Part shown: piece by piece, positions 8,739 to 18,111 of the stretch
Layout of the letters: each line of letters begins with the position of its first letter
How positions within the stretch are numbered: the stretch's first letter is position 1
Source: PALSA-505 sp036501145
GTDB lineage: Bacteria > Actinomycetota > Actinomycetes > Streptosporangiales > Streptosporangiaceae
DNA length: 64,000 nt
Assembly (NCBI GenBank): GCA_036501145.1
Contig: DASYAV010000230.1
Span: forward strand, 1-64,000
Direction: 5' to 3'
Position numbers and translations under genes: made by a program
The notes under the pieces: generated by a model
Seen by the model: the letters and a program-made list of their open reading frames with translations, nothing else
The model's database searches: none
Told to the model about the DNA's origin: nothing

Positions 8739-9683
8739 ATGAACGCCGCGCCCCGCCTGACTGTCGGGCTCCCGGTCTACAACGGCGAGAGCTACGTCGC
8801 CGAATCGATCGAGGCCCTGCTCGGCCAGAGCCACGAGGACTTCGAGCTGGTGATTTCGGACAACGCCTCCACCGACGGCACCGCCGGCATCTGCCGTCGC
8901 TACGAGAAGCAGGACTCCCGGATCCGGTACTTCCGCCAGCCACGCAACGTCGGGCTGGCCCCCAACCACAACTTCGTGGTCGACCGGGCCAGGGGCGAGC
9001 TGGTCAAGTGGGCGGCAGGTGACGACCTGTACGCGCGTGACCTGCTGGAGCGATGCGTGGCCGTCCTCGACGAAGACCCCCGGGTGGTGCTGGCCCACTC
9101 CTGGACGGCGATGATCGACGGCACTGGCCGGGTCACCAATTCCGCCAAGTACGCGCTCACCACGGCCTCGCCACATGCGCCCGAGCGGTTCCGCAGCCTC
9201 CTGTTCGACAGCGGCGGCGACGACGACGGCGGCGTGATGCGGATCGCGGTGCTGCGCCGCACCGCGATGAAGGAGAGCTACCACCACGCCGACCGCACCA
9301 TCATCGCCGAGCTGGCGCTGCACGGCCCGTTCTCCCAGGTTCCGGACTGGCTGTACTTCCGGCGTGATCATCCTGAACGGGCCGAGCGGGCCTGTCCCAC
9401 GGTGCGCAGCCGGTGCGCGAACATGGACCCGCGGCGAGCGGACCGCCGGCGGCACCCCGTCGCCCGGCTGTACGCGGAGTACATCTGGGGGTACGTGGCC
9501 GGGATCCGCCGCGCGCCGCTGTCGAGCGAGGACCGGCGGGAGTGCTACCGGCACCTCGCGGAGTGGGTGGCCAGCCGCGCACACCTGGGCCCGGCCCGGC
9601 CGGCCCGGGAGCCGGAACCCCTGGCGGTGGACGCCATCTCCGTCGAGTCGGTCGTGGCAGGCCGGGACCGGAGCCCGGCATGA
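8739..9683 (+). CDS. Family 2 glycosyltransferase
   Basis: A 314-residue GT-A enzyme. LTVGLPVYNGE at the N-terminus, ISDNASTDGT, and GDD in KWAAGDDLY (about residues 93-98) are the nucleotide-sugar and metal-binding motifs of GT2. The start is the ATG at 8739, preceded by GGAG-type ribosome sites; the frame is open upstream into the flippase gene but that part lacks family similarity. The gene overlaps the next by ATGA, so they are co-translated. It transfers a sugar during repeat-unit assembly; donor and acceptor are unknown. Confidence 0.88.
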   Translation: MNAAPRLTVGLPVYNGESYVAESIEALLGQSHEDFELVISDNASTDGTAGICRRYEKQDSRIRYFRQPRNVGLAPNHNFVVDRARGELVKWAAGDDLYARDLLERCVAVLDEDPRVVLAHSWTAMIDGTGRVTNSAKYALTTASPHAPERFRSLLFDSGGDDDGGVMRIAVLRRTAMKESYHHADRTIIAELALHGPFSQVPDWLYFRRDHPERAERACPTVRSRCANMDPRRADRRRHPVARLYAEYIWGYVAGIRRAPLSSEDRRECYRHLAEWVASRAHLGPARPAREPEPLAVDAISVESVVAGRDRSPA

Positions 9684-10942
9684 TGTCCCGGTTCCCCCGC
9701 CGCCGTGAAGCGCGAGCCGTGGCCGCACCCCGGATCGGCATGTTCGGCCTGCTCGGCGGGGGCAACATCGGCAACGACGGCTCGCTGGAGGCCCTGCTCG
9801 CGTACCTGAGGACCGCGCACCCCGGCGCCATCCTGGACACCCGGTGCCCCGGCCCGCGGCGGGTGAAGGCCGCGCACGGCATCGACGGCAGCCTGCTCCA
9901 GTGGTACACCCGGTACGCGAACCAGACCTCCGGTCCCGCCGCCGTCGCGCTCAAGGTGGCGGGCAAGGGTATCGACGTGTTCCGGACGGCCGCCTGGGTC
10001 CGCCGCCACGACGCGGTGATCGTGCCGGGAGCAGGCATCCTGGAGACGACCCTCCCGCTGCGCCCCTGGGGGGTGCCGTACGCGCTGTTCCTGGCCTGCG
10101 CGTCCGGGCGGCTCTTCGGCACCAAGGTGGCGCTGGTCAGCGTGGGCGGCAACGTGATCAACCAGCGGGCCACCCGGCGGCTGTTCATCTCCGCGGCCAG
10201 GCTGGCCAGCTACCGCTCGTTCCGCGACGCCCAGTCACGCGACGCGGCGCGGCGGCAGGGCCTGGACACTTCCGCCGACCCGGTCTATCCCGACCTGGTG
10301 TTCGGACTCCCCGCGCCGCCCAGCGGCCCGGCGGACCCGCAGACCGTGGGCATCGGCGTGATGACCTACTACGGCAGCAACGACGACCGGCGGCGGGCCG
10401 GCCAGATCCACGCCGCCTACATGGAGCAGATGAAGTGCTTCGCCCGCTGGCTGCTGGACAACGACCACAAGATCCGGCTGTTCACCGGGGACGACGTCGA
10501 TGAGAGCGCGGTCGCGGAGATGGTGACCGACCTGCGGGCCTACCGGCCCGATCTCGGGCCGGGCTGGGTGGTGGCCGAACCGGTCACCTCGCTCACCGAG
10601 CTGATGCGGCAGATGGCGCTGTGCGGAACCATCGTCGCCACCCGGTACCACAACGTGCTGTGCGCGCTCAAGCTGGCCAAACCCACCGTGTCCGTCGGCT
10701 ACGCCGCGAAGAACGACGCCCTGATGGCCGACATGGGACTGGGCGAGTACTGCCAGTCCGCCCGGGCCCTGGACGTGGAACTGCTGATCAAGCAGTTCAC
10801 CGAGCTGCAGAATCCCGCGCCAGGGTTGCGGCGGGCGATGCTGGAGCGCGGCGCCGGCAAGGCCCGCCGGCTCGATGAGCAGTTCGCACTGCTGTCGCGC
10901 ACGCTGATCGGGGCGGCCCCGGCCCCGCGCGGCCAGGCCTGA
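9680..10942 (+). CDS. Polysaccharide pyruvyltransferase family protein
   Basis: About 420 residues. An N-terminal GLLGGGNIGNDG loop, a central SVGGNVIN segment and a C-terminal ATRYHNVLCALKLAKPTVSVGYAAKN match the polysaccharide pyruvyl transferase (CsaB/WcaK-like) family, which adds pyruvate ketals to glycans or, in related members, acts as a GT-B-like transferase. Two adjacent ATGs (9680 and 9683) are possible starts; the first overlaps the upstream stop as ATGA. It is the last gene of the rightward run and is followed by a hairpin shared with the convergent GT4 gene. Confidence 0.82.
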   Translation: MMSRFPRRREARAVAAPRIGMFGLLGGGNIGNDGSLEALLAYLRTAHPGAILDTRCPGPRRVKAAHGIDGSLLQWYTRYANQTSGPAAVALKVAGKGIDVFRTAAWVRRHDAVIVPGAGILETTLPLRPWGVPYALFLACASGRLFGTKVALVSVGGNVINQRATRRLFISAARLASYRSFRDAQSRDAARRQGLDTSADPVYPDLVFGLPAPPSGPADPQTVGIGVMTYYGSNDDRRRAGQIHAAYMEQMKCFARWLLDNDHKIRLFTGDDVDESAVAEMVTDLRAYRPDLGPGWVVAEPVTSLTELMRQMALCGTIVATRYHNVLCALKLAKPTVSVGYAAKNDALMADMGLGEYCQSARALDVELLIKQFTELQNPAPGLRRAMLERGAGKARRLDEQFALLSRTLIGAAPAPRGQA

Positions 10943-10968
10943 CGTCGCCGCCGGCGGTGCCGTCAGGC
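10937..10968. terminator. Bidirectional hairpin between convergent genes
   Basis: GCCTGACG (10937-10944) pairs exactly with CGTCAGGC (10961-10968), and an inner CCGCC/GGCGG stem sits inside. The hairpin covers the stop of the pyruvyltransferase gene and reaches the end of the opposing GT4 gene. It has no T-run, as is usual for actinomycete terminators. Confidence 0.5.
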
Positions 10969-12129
10969 TTCCCGGCGCCGCCGGCGCTCGGCCACCTCGC
11001 GGTACACGTCCAGCGTGGCTGCGGCCGTCGCCCCCCAGGTGAACTCGCTGGCCCGGCGAAGCCCCCTGTCACGCAGCAGGTCCCGGCCGGGCCGCACGGC
11101 CTCGAGAATGCCCTGGGAGATGGACTGCGGGTGCTTCGGGCTGGCCAGCACCGCGGCGCCCCCCGCGATCTCCGGCATAGAGCTGACGTCCGATGTGACC
11201 ACCGGGCAGCCACACGCCATGGCCTCGAGAATGGGCAGCCCGAAGGTCTCGTTGTACGAGGGGTAAACCAGCACGTCGGCGGCCTGGTAGAAGCGGACGG
11301 TCTCCTCGAGCGGCACGCCGCCGGTGAACACCACGTCCCGTTCGATACCGAGCTCGCGGGCCAGGGCGTGCAGCCGGGCCAGGTAAGCCTCGTCCCGCCC
11401 GTTCCCGACTATGGCGAGCTGCCGGTCCCCGAGTTCGGCCCGGGCCAGGGCCCAGGCCCGCAGCAGCCCATCGCAGTTCTTGTACTGCCAGAGCGAGGAC
11501 ACGAACAGCACGAAGGGCTTGGTGACGCCGTACCGCGCGACGTGTGCACGGGCGGCGGCGGGGTCGCCCGGCTTGAACAGGTCGTGGTCCACCGCCTCGT
11601 AGACCAGCTTGAGCTTGCCCGGGGCGACGGGCAGGTAACGCTCGACCTCAGAGCGCACGCTCTTTGAGTTGACGACGACCGCATCCACGGCGCGCGCGGA
11701 GCGGGGGTAGTTCATCCGCCGGTAGGCCCGGGCCAGCGGGCTGAGCGAACCGGGGGTGGTGTACGCGTGCATGGTCTTGATGTGGATGACCTGCGACCGT
11801 GGGATCGGCAGCAGCGGCGCGAACAACGTGACGAAGACGTCGATGCGGCTGAGCGGCAGACGTACCGGCGTGTAGAGATGCTCGGACAGCGTGCGGAGTA
11901 TCCGCTGCTCGTTCGACCACGGGTAGGTGATGTGGAACACGTTCGGCCCGTAGCCCTCGTGCAGGCGCCGCGACCTCGGGCTGACCAGCAGGTGCAGTTC
12001 CTCGCCGAATTCGAGCCGCTTGGCCATTTCGGGGATCACCCGGGTCCAGCAGAAATGCGCACCCGTCGGCTTGTCCGGATGCTCGGTCAGCAGGTTGATC
12101 GCCACCCGCATGCCGTCCCCGGCCTTCAT
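10963..12129 (-). CDS. Family 4 glycosyltransferase
   Basis: A 388-residue GT-B enzyme. The C-terminal half has the EX7E motif (E294 and E302 in ETFGLPILE), followed by AMACGCPVVTSD and EIAGGAAVL, which bind the nucleotide-sugar donor; VLFVSSLWQYKN marks the start of that domain. This is a retaining GT4 of the RfaB/mannosyltransferase type. A second start six codons later (MRVAINLL, 12111) is also reasonable. It heads away from the oxygenase/PIG-L genes upstream on the same strand (36 bp gap), so it is probably the last gene of the leftward glycan operon. Confidence 0.88.
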   Translation of the reverse strand: MKAGDGMRVAINLLTEHPDKPTGAHFCWTRVIPEMAKRLEFGEELHLLVSPRSRRLHEGYGPNVFHITYPWSNEQRILRTLSEHLYTPVRLPLSRIDVFVTLFAPLLPIPRSQVIHIKTMHAYTTPGSLSPLARAYRRMNYPRSARAVDAVVVNSKSVRSEVERYLPVAPGKLKLVYEAVDHDLFKPGDPAAARAHVARYGVTKPFVLFVSSLWQYKNCDGLLRAWALARAELGDRQLAIVGNGRDEAYLARLHALARELGIERDVVFTGGVPLEETVRFYQAADVLVYPSYNETFGLPILEAMACGCPVVTSDVSSMPEIAGGAAVLASPKHPQSISQGILEAVRPGRDLLRDRGLRRASEFTWGATAAATLDVYREVAERRRRREA

Positions 12130-12165
12130 CGTCCCGCCGCCAGTCCGTCCATCACGGTCCCCGGC

Positions 12166-13098
12166 TCAGGCCGAGGTGGCCGAGCGCTCGGCGTCGGCGG
12201 CGCCGAACACCAGCATCGCGTCGGGTGGCGGCGCGCCGAAGATGTCCACGACGGTCTGCTCGTCGAGGGTGCTCCCGTCGGCGATGCTGTGGAAGTCCCG
12301 TATCGACGTGCCCGTGCAGTGCACGTCCACCAGCGGCGCGCCCCGGCCCGCGGTCACGTCCCGGACGTCGACCGTGCGGAAGTCGACGCTGTACCTGGCC
12401 CGCCCGGAGGTGTTCGGGATCGACTTGTGCAGCTGCGCACCGGAGAACAGCAGCACCGCCCCTGGAGAGGGCAGCACCACGAGCTCGTGCAGCGGATCGT
12501 GGTCAATCGCGCCCGGCCGGGCCTGCACCTCGCCCGACACCTGTTGCGTCGTGGCCAGGCGGCCCACGTTGTTCTGGTAGTAGTCGAACGAGCCCGAGCT
12601 GTTCGGCACCGGCCGGTCGAAGTGCTGCAGGTCGAAGCTCATCGAGTTGTCCTCGCGGACGGGGAACACCGGGAGCCACCAGTTGACCTGTGCGGCGGGC
12701 GAGCTGTACCAGGCGTCCCGGTGCCAGGGGAAGGCGAAGGCGACGCCGCTGGTGAGGTGCCCGGCCGGGAACGAGGTGCGCGGCTTCGGCAGGTCGTAGT
12801 GGGTGTGCTCGGCCGGGAAGCCCGCCGCCTTGATGATCTCGCAGACCAGCGCCTGGGAGACCCCGGAGTGGATGTACCGGGGCTTCCAGCCACCCAGGAT
12901 CCGGGCCATCTCGGCCTTGTCGAAGTGCTCGTGCGCGTGCTCCGGGTCATACGGCGCGAACAGCTCGGTGAGCTGCTCGCGGGTGTACTCGACGAAGTCG
13001 CTGACCGCCCGCAGCTTCGTCAGCACGATCAGGTGGCCGGTGAACAGCGCCTGCCGCACCTCGTCGGCCGGCAATTCCGGGTCAACGAAAACCGTCAT
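12166..13098 (-). CDS. Fe(II)/2-oxoglutarate-type oxygenase (phytanoyl-CoA dioxygenase-like)
   Basis: A 310-residue protein with a likely metal triad: His126 and Asp128 in WHRDAW, and a distal His224 in AQLHKSIPNT followed by Arg residues in SGRARYSVDF that could bind 2-oxoglutarate. This layout is typical of the phytanoyl-CoA dioxygenase (PhyH) branch of the double-stranded beta-helix oxygenases. In a glycan locus such an enzyme could hydroxylate or oxidise a sugar or lipid, but the substrate is unknown. It lies 21 bp downstream of the PIG-L gene on the same strand. Confidence 0.65.
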   Translation of the reverse strand: MTVFVDPELPADEVRQALFTGHLIVLTKLRAVSDFVEYTREQLTELFAPYDPEHAHEHFDKAEMARILGGWKPRYIHSGVSQALVCEIIKAAGFPAEHTHYDLPKPRTSFPAGHLTSGVAFAFPWHRDAWYSSPAAQVNWWLPVFPVREDNSMSFDLQHFDRPVPNSSGSFDYYQNNVGRLATTQQVSGEVQARPGAIDHDPLHELVVLPSPGAVLLFSGAQLHKSIPNTSGRARYSVDFRTVDVRDVTAGRGAPLVDVHCTGTSIRDFHSIADGSTLDEQTVVDIFGAPPPDAMLVFGAADAERSATSA

Positions 13099-13119
13099 GG
13101 GAATCCTCTTTCGTCATGC

Positions 13120-13770
13120 TCAGGTGAGAACCAGGGACTTGCCGCAGCTGAACGCCTCGGCGTACCTGGACCGGCATTCCATGCCCCGCAGCCGGGCCAG
13201 GCCGAGGAAGACCTCGTCGTCCCACCAGTCCCGGCGGCGCTGCGAGGGGAAGCACTTGTGCAGCAGTTCGGCCTTGCGCTCGGCCCGGCCGGGCGGCAGC
13301 GGCACGTACACCGACGGGCGGCCCAGGTCGCCATCCCACTTGGGTATCTCGTAGGCCAGGTACAGCTGGTCGCGGAAGACGGTGGGCACTATCTCGCCGA
13401 TCACCCGGTGGTCCTGGTGCGCGTCCGCGGCCGAGGGCGCCAGGATGAGGTCGGGCCGGCATGACCGGGCCACCCGCTCCAGGGTGTCCTTGACCTGCTC
13501 CCAGGCCGCAGGCAGCCGGCCTTCCGGCAGGTCGCACAGGTCGACGGTCAGATCCGCGCCGGGCAGGAACTCGGCCGCGGCCGCCCGCGCCTCCAGCTGG
13601 CGCTCGGCCGTTCCGGTCAGCACCAGGTAGTAGGCACACATCCCCCGGTGCTCCCCGGCCAGGCCGAGCAGCGTCCCGCCGGCCCCGATCTCGATGTCGT
13701 CGGGGTGCCCGCCGATGGCGAGCACCGACAGTGGCCGGTCCGGTGGGACGTCCAGGCGCAGTGACAGCAT
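13120..13770 (-). CDS. PIG-L family deacetylase
   Basis: A 216-residue protein with the LmbE/PIG-L zinc site: GGHPDDIEIGAG (His22, Asp24, Asp25) near the N-terminus and AHQDHR (His118, Asp120, His121). The family hydrolyses N-acetyl groups from sugars such as GlcNAc-containing intermediates. The start is the ATG that overlaps the upstream nucleotidyltransferase stop by one base (TGATG). The frame is open much further upstream, but that is antisense-free shadow of the nucleotidyltransferase. It probably deacetylates an amino sugar of the glycan. Confidence 0.85.
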   Translation of the reverse strand: MLSLRLDVPPDRPLSVLAIGGHPDDIEIGAGGTLLGLAGEHRGMCAYYLVLTGTAERQLEARAAAAEFLPGADLTVDLCDLPEGRLPAAWEQVKDTLERVARSCRPDLILAPSAADAHQDHRVIGEIVPTVFRDQLYLAYEIPKWDGDLGRPSVYVPLPPGRAERKAELLHKCFPSQRRRDWWDDEVFLGLARLRGMECRSRYAEAFSCGKSLVLT

Positions 13771-14597
13771 CAGGTCCCCGCGGCGGCCGGCACCAGCTCC
13801 GGCATCGCCTGGCCGGACCGTTCCGCGTCCCAGACCATCCAGGGGCAGTGACCCCGCTGGTACATCTCGTCGAGCTGGGCCCGTTCCTTCACCGTGTCGG
13901 CGGGCGACCAGTACCCCTTGTACGGGTAGGCGAGCACCTTCCCCTCGGGCACCAGCCGCAGCAGCGCGTCCTCGACGAGGTCCTCGCCCTCGTTGAGGTG
14001 GTCGAAGATCTCCGGCCGGAGCACGAAGTACCCGCCGTTCTCCCACTGCCGCAGGTCCCGCATGGGCGTGACCTGGGTGATGATCCCGTCGTCGCCGACC
14101 TCCACGACGTGGTGCGAGGACTGCGGCGGCACCGCGAGCAGGCTGGCCACGGCGTCGCTGGCCGCGAACCGCTCGACCATGTCCGGCAGCTGGGCGTTGG
14201 TCAGCACATCCGCGTAGTTGGCCAGGAACATCGGCTCGTCCTCGACGAAGTGCCGGACCCGGCGCAGCCGCTCGCCGATCGCCGAGTGCAGGCCGGTGTC
14301 CACGAACGTCACCCGCCAGTCGGAGATGTCGGTGCGCAGCAGCTTCACGTCCCGCGCGCCGTTCTCCAGCACGAAGTCGTTGGACCTCGTCTCGTCGTAG
14401 GTGAGGAAGAAATCCTTGACGTACGAGGCGCCGTAACCGAGGCAGAGCACGAAATCGGTATGGCCGAAATGCGCGTAGTAGCGCATGACGTGCCACAGCA
14501 GCGGGCGCTCGCCGACCATCGCCATCGGCTTGGGGCCGGTGTTGACCCCGTCACGCATCCGCATCCCGAGGCCACCACAGAACAACACAACCTTCAT
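13770..14597 (-). CDS. Sugar-1-phosphate nucleotidyltransferase (glucose-1-phosphate cytidylyltransferase-like)
   Basis: A 275-residue NTP_transferase protein. The N-terminal FCGGLGMRMRDG loop and the following Lys in GPKPM bind the nucleotide, and the late segment YPYKGYWSPADTVKER is the lysine/Trp region seen in RfbF/DdhA glucose-1-phosphate cytidylyltransferases. It makes an activated hexose (CDP- or dTDP-type) that can feed 3,6-dideoxy or C-methylated sugar synthesis, consistent with the methyltransferase upstream. It overlaps the PIG-L gene by one base and follows the methyltransferase by 30 bp. Confidence 0.83.
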   Translation of the reverse strand: MKVVLFCGGLGMRMRDGVNTGPKPMAMVGERPLLWHVMRYYAHFGHTDFVLCLGYGASYVKDFFLTYDETRSNDFVLENGARDVKLLRTDISDWRVTFVDTGLHSAIGERLRRVRHFVEDEPMFLANYADVLTNAQLPDMVERFAASDAVASLLAVPPQSSHHVVEVGDDGIITQVTPMRDLRQWENGGYFVLRPEIFDHLNEGEDLVEDALLRLVPEGKVLAYPYKGYWSPADTVKERAQLDEMYQRGHCPWMVWDAERSGQAMPELVPAAAGT

Positions 14598-14627
14598 CGT
14601 TTACCCCCCTCGGGGCATCCCCCGGAC

Positions 14628-15932
14628 TTACACAATCTCGAGCTCGGGAATCGGGAAGACGAGCCGCCCGCCCCACGACCGCACGTAGTCAAGCTGCGCG
14701 GAGATCTCCTCGCGCAAATTCCACGGCAGCACCAGCACGTAATCGGGCCGGGTCTGCGCAAGCCGTCTCGGTGAATAAATAGGGATATGCGTGCCGGGCA
14801 GAAACTTGCCCTGCTTCACCGGGCTCCTGTCCACGGTGTAGGAGAGCAGATCCGGCCGGATGCCGCAGTGGTTGAGCAGCGTGTTTCCCTTGCCGGGGGC
14901 GCCGTATCCGGCCACCGGCCGGCCCTGGCCCGCGGCGTCGAGCAGGAAGCCGAGCAGGTCGCTCTTGATCTTCAGCACCTGACCGGCGAAGCCCTGGTGC
15001 CCGGCCACCGTGTGCAGCCCGGCGGACTCCTCCTCCGCCAGCACCGCCTTGACCCGGTTGCCCGGCTCGCCTGCCGACTCCTCCGGGCGGGCGTGCACCC
15101 GCAGCGAGCCGCCGTGCGTGCCGAGTTCCTCCACGTCGGTCACCCGCAGCCCGGCGGTCGCCAGGGCCCGGGAAGCGGTCAGCAGCGACAGGTAGGAGTA
15201 GTGCTCGTGGTAGATCGTGTCGTACTGCCGCCGCTCGATCAGCCGCAGCAGGTGCGGGAACTCCAGTGTGACCAGGCCGGAATCCTTGACCAGGGCGCGC
15301 AGCCCGGCGGCGAACCCACGGATGTCGGGCACGTGCGCGAAGACGTTGTTGGCCGCGACCAGGTCGGCGCGCCCGTGCGTGGCCGCGATGTCCCGGCCGG
15401 TCTGCGCACCGAGGAACTCCACCACCGTCGGTATGCCCCTGGCCCGGGCGGCCTCGGCCACGTTCCCGGCCGGCTCGACCCCGAGCACCGGGATGCCGAG
15501 GGCCAGGAAATGCTGCAGCAGGTAGCCGTCGTTGCTGGCCACCTCGGTGACCAGGCTGCCGGAGTCCAGGCCCAGCCGGCCGCTCATCGACTCGGCGTAC
15601 CGCCGGGCGTGCGTCACCCAGGAGTCGGAATAGGACGAGAAGTAGGCGTAGTCGGAGAAGATGTCCTCGCCGGCCACGTAGGCGGGGAGCTGCACGAGCA
15701 GGCAGGAGTCGCACACCCGGACGTGCAGCGGGTAGAAGGTCTCGGCCGCGTCCAGCCGCCCGGCCGGCACGTAGCTCTCACACAGTGGGGACATCCCCAG
15801 ATCGACGAACGTGCGGGTGAGCGGGGCGGCACACAGGTGGCACGCCGGAGGGGATGGCGCACCAGTCTGCCCAGGGTCGCCGGCCGTGCGGCCCAGGCGC
15901 CCGTCACGATCACCGGCCATACGCAGACCCAT
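14628..15932 (-). CDS. Sugar C-methyltransferase (TylCIII/NovU-type)
   Basis: A 434-residue protein with three parts: an N-terminal zinc-binding module (CHLCAAPL, later VCDSCLLVQL), a SAM domain with motif VTEVASNDGYLL, and a C-terminal domain with PVAGYGAPGKGNTLLN. That order defines the sugar C-methyltransferase family, which methylates C3 of deoxy-keto nucleotide sugars. The catalytic HEHYSY segment (YHEHYSYLS) is present. It is the first gene of the leftward run and faces its degenerate paralogue across 198 bp. Confidence 0.85.
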   Translation of the reverse strand: MGLRMAGDRDGRLGRTAGDPGQTGAPSPPACHLCAAPLTRTFVDLGMSPLCESYVPAGRLDAAETFYPLHVRVCDSCLLVQLPAYVAGEDIFSDYAYFSSYSDSWVTHARRYAESMSGRLGLDSGSLVTEVASNDGYLLQHFLALGIPVLGVEPAGNVAEAARARGIPTVVEFLGAQTGRDIAATHGRADLVAANNVFAHVPDIRGFAAGLRALVKDSGLVTLEFPHLLRLIERRQYDTIYHEHYSYLSLLTASRALATAGLRVTDVEELGTHGGSLRVHARPEESAGEPGNRVKAVLAEEESAGLHTVAGHQGFAGQVLKIKSDLLGFLLDAAGQGRPVAGYGAPGKGNTLLNHCGIRPDLLSYTVDRSPVKQGKFLPGTHIPIYSPRRLAQTRPDYVLVLPWNLREEISAQLDYVRSWGGRLVFPIPELEIV

Positions 15933-16130
15933 CGCCAGCCTCTCTGCATGTCACCGATCGGGGAGATGCGGCCTGCCTGCCGGCCACCGCGAACACAAGA
16001 CCCGCGATGCGGCGGCCGTGATACGAACACGGACGAAACCGGTATCAGGATCCCCGCCCCGGCGTTCCTATGCCCACAAGACCGGAGCCTGGTGGACGGG
16101 CGGGCCCCGGACCTGAGACGGGGAGCGGGA

Positions 16131-17279
16131 ATGAGCGAGGTTGCCTGCCGGGCCTGCCGGTCGCGGGACGGTCAGCTGGTCCTCGACCTCGGTGAGCAGC
16201 CGGCCTGCGACTACTTCCCGCCGGCCGGCGATCCGGGCGGCGACCCGCACTACCCGCTGCGGATGTGGCTGTGCGCGTCCTGCGGCCTGGCCCAGCTGGC
16301 CGAGGACGCGACCGTACCCGGGGAACCCAGGGGGATCGAGCCCGCCGCGCTGGTCAGCCAGGCCGCCGACGCGGTCGGGCGGGCCGCGGCGGCCGGGCTG
16401 CTGCCCGCGGGGGCGCGAGTGGCCGAGTACGGCAGCCCGCACGGCGGTTCCTGGCTCGGGCTGCTGAGTGACCGCGGGCTCACGCCGGTACCGGGCGGCG
16501 GCGTTGCCGATGTGGTCCTCGACTGCTTCGGCCTGATGCACGCGGCGGACCAGGCGGCCGCCGTCGCCGAGCGGGTGGACCGGGTGGCGGACGGCGGGAC
16601 GCTGCTGCTGCAGTACCACGCGCTGCAGGCGATCATCGGCTTCGGGCAGTGGAATGCGCTCCGGCACGGGCACTACGCGTACTACTCCGCCGCCGCACTG
16701 GCCGCCATGCTGGGCCGGCACGGCTTCCGCCTGTGCCGCGCCTGGCACTTCACGCTCTACGGGGGAACGGTGCTGCTGGCCGCCCGGCGGGCCACCGGGC
16801 CGGGCGGGCGCGGCCCGGCTGACGCGGATCCATCCGGCACGGTGGCGGCGCTGCTGGCCGGTGAGGAACGGGCCGGCGTGCGGGATCCCGCGGTGCTCGG
16901 CGGCCTGCAGCGCAGCGCGCTCGACCAGGCCAAGCACCTGCACGACTGGCTGGTGGCCGAGCGGTCGGCCGAGCGTACGGTGGTGGGGTACGGGGCGGCC
17001 TCACGCGCGATTTCGCTGCTGCGCAGGGCCGGCGTGGACCGCTCGCTGCTGCCCGCTGTGGCTGACGCCTCCCCGGCCAAGCGTGGCCGCAGGATTCCCG
17101 GCACCGACATCCCCGTTGTCCGGCCGGCCGAACTGGCGGCGCGGCGCCCGGACGCGGTCCTGCTGCTGCTGTCCGACCTGCTGCCGGAGGTGCGGGCCGC
17201 CTACCCCGGGGTCGAGGCCGCGGGCGGCCGGTGGGTCGACGTGACCACACTCGGCACCGGCCCGAGTGGGAACGGCTGA
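16131..17279 (+). CDS. Divergent paralogue of the sugar C-methyltransferase
   Basis: A 382-residue protein with the same three-part plan as the gene at 14628-15932: N-terminal CRACRSRDG and WLCASCGLAQL zinc module, middle domain and a C-terminal VVGYGAASRAISLL domain. The middle part differs: motif I reads VAEYGSPHGGSW and the segment after it is shortened, and the HEHYSY site is replaced by HGHYAYYS, so methyltransferase activity is doubtful. The start is the ATG at 16131 after GGGAGCGGGA; the frame is open upstream but is the antisense shadow of the paralogue. It may be a non-catalytic partner or have a changed reaction. Confidence 0.7.
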   Translation: MSEVACRACRSRDGQLVLDLGEQPACDYFPPAGDPGGDPHYPLRMWLCASCGLAQLAEDATVPGEPRGIEPAALVSQAADAVGRAAAAGLLPAGARVAEYGSPHGGSWLGLLSDRGLTPVPGGGVADVVLDCFGLMHAADQAAAVAERVDRVADGGTLLLQYHALQAIIGFGQWNALRHGHYAYYSAAALAAMLGRHGFRLCRAWHFTLYGGTVLLAARRATGPGGRGPADADPSGTVAALLAGEERAGVRDPAVLGGLQRSALDQAKHLHDWLVAERSAERTVVGYGAASRAISLLRRAGVDRSLLPAVADASPAKRGRRIPGTDIPVVRPAELAARRPDAVLLLLSDLLPEVRAAYPGVEAAGGRWVDVTTLGTGPSGNG

Positions 17280-17326
17280 CCGGAGCACGGTCAAGGCCGG
17301 CCGGGCACGCTAGGGCCGGGCGGCGC

Positions 17327-17962
17327 TCAGGATGTTTGCAGTAGTCCGCGCAACGTCTCCAGGCACCGTCCGCGGGTGGGCCCGATGCTGCCGATCGGGA
17401 TGCCGAGCTGATCGGAGATCTCGGCGTAGGAGACCGGCGGATCGGACATCAGCAGCTGCAGCAGCCGCTGCCACCGGCCCGGCAGGTGAGACAGCGCCGT
17501 GTGGACGTCCTGGGCCCGCTCGTCAGCCAGCAGCCGCTCGTCGACCTCCGGGCCGCTGGGCGCATCCGTCATCAGTGTGACGTCGTCCTGGACCAGGACT
17601 ATCCGCTTGCGTCTCGCCAGGCTGCGCAGGCACTCGTTGCGTGCGGTAGCGGCCAGCCAGGAACCGACCCGCTCGGGATGGTCCAGCCGGTCGATGTGCT
17701 CCAGCAGCCGCATCCAGGTCGTCTGGGTCACGTCTGCCGCGTCGCTTTCGTTCAGCTTGAATTCCCGGGTCATGGCCCAGACCAGCCGGCCGTACAGCTC
17801 GACCAGCCGCTCCCAGGCCCGCTGATCCCCGTCGGCCGCGTGCCGCACCACCGAGGCGACATCCAGAGCGGTGTCTTCTGTCCATGGTGCGCGCGTGGCT
17901 GGGGCCTCAGCGACTAAATCCCTGGCCATGCCTTTGCGGCCCTCGTGCATGAGCACTGACAT
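17327..17962 (-). CDS. ECF-type RNA polymerase sigma factor
   Basis: A 211-residue protein. Region 2 reads ESDAADVTQTTWMRLLEHI and GSWLAATARNECLR, and region 4 is SYAEISDQLGIPIGSIGPTRGRCLETLR, the helix-turn-helix that reads the -35 element. The start chosen gives MSVLMHEG because GGGGGGAG precedes it directly; another Met 12 codons later is possible. No anti-sigma gene is adjacent. It could control a separate regulon; the link to the glycan locus is only positional. Confidence 0.85.
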   Translation of the reverse strand: MSVLMHEGRKGMARDLVAEAPATRAPWTEDTALDVASVVRHAADGDQRAWERLVELYGRLVWAMTREFKLNESDAADVTQTTWMRLLEHIDRLDHPERVGSWLAATARNECLRSLARRKRIVLVQDDVTLMTDAPSGPEVDERLLADERAQDVHTALSHLPGRWQRLLQLLMSDPPVSYAEISDQLGIPIGSIGPTRGRCLETLRGLLQTS

Positions 17963-18111
17963 GCTCCCCCCACCCCGCCCCCCCGGACAGGTGCCGTCGT
18001 TGCATTGACACGCCCCCACCCAGGCGCGGTAAAGCAGTCTCGCGTTTCTGTTACGACGCCCCGTAACTGCGATAGGTTCACACCATTTCAGCGGAATTCA
18101 CCGGATTTTGA

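Noticed and set aside
14787..16130. Long plus-strand upstream extension of the gene at 16131-17279
   Set aside because: It lies opposite the sugar C-methyltransferase and shows no family features; the true start has a ribosome site at 16131.
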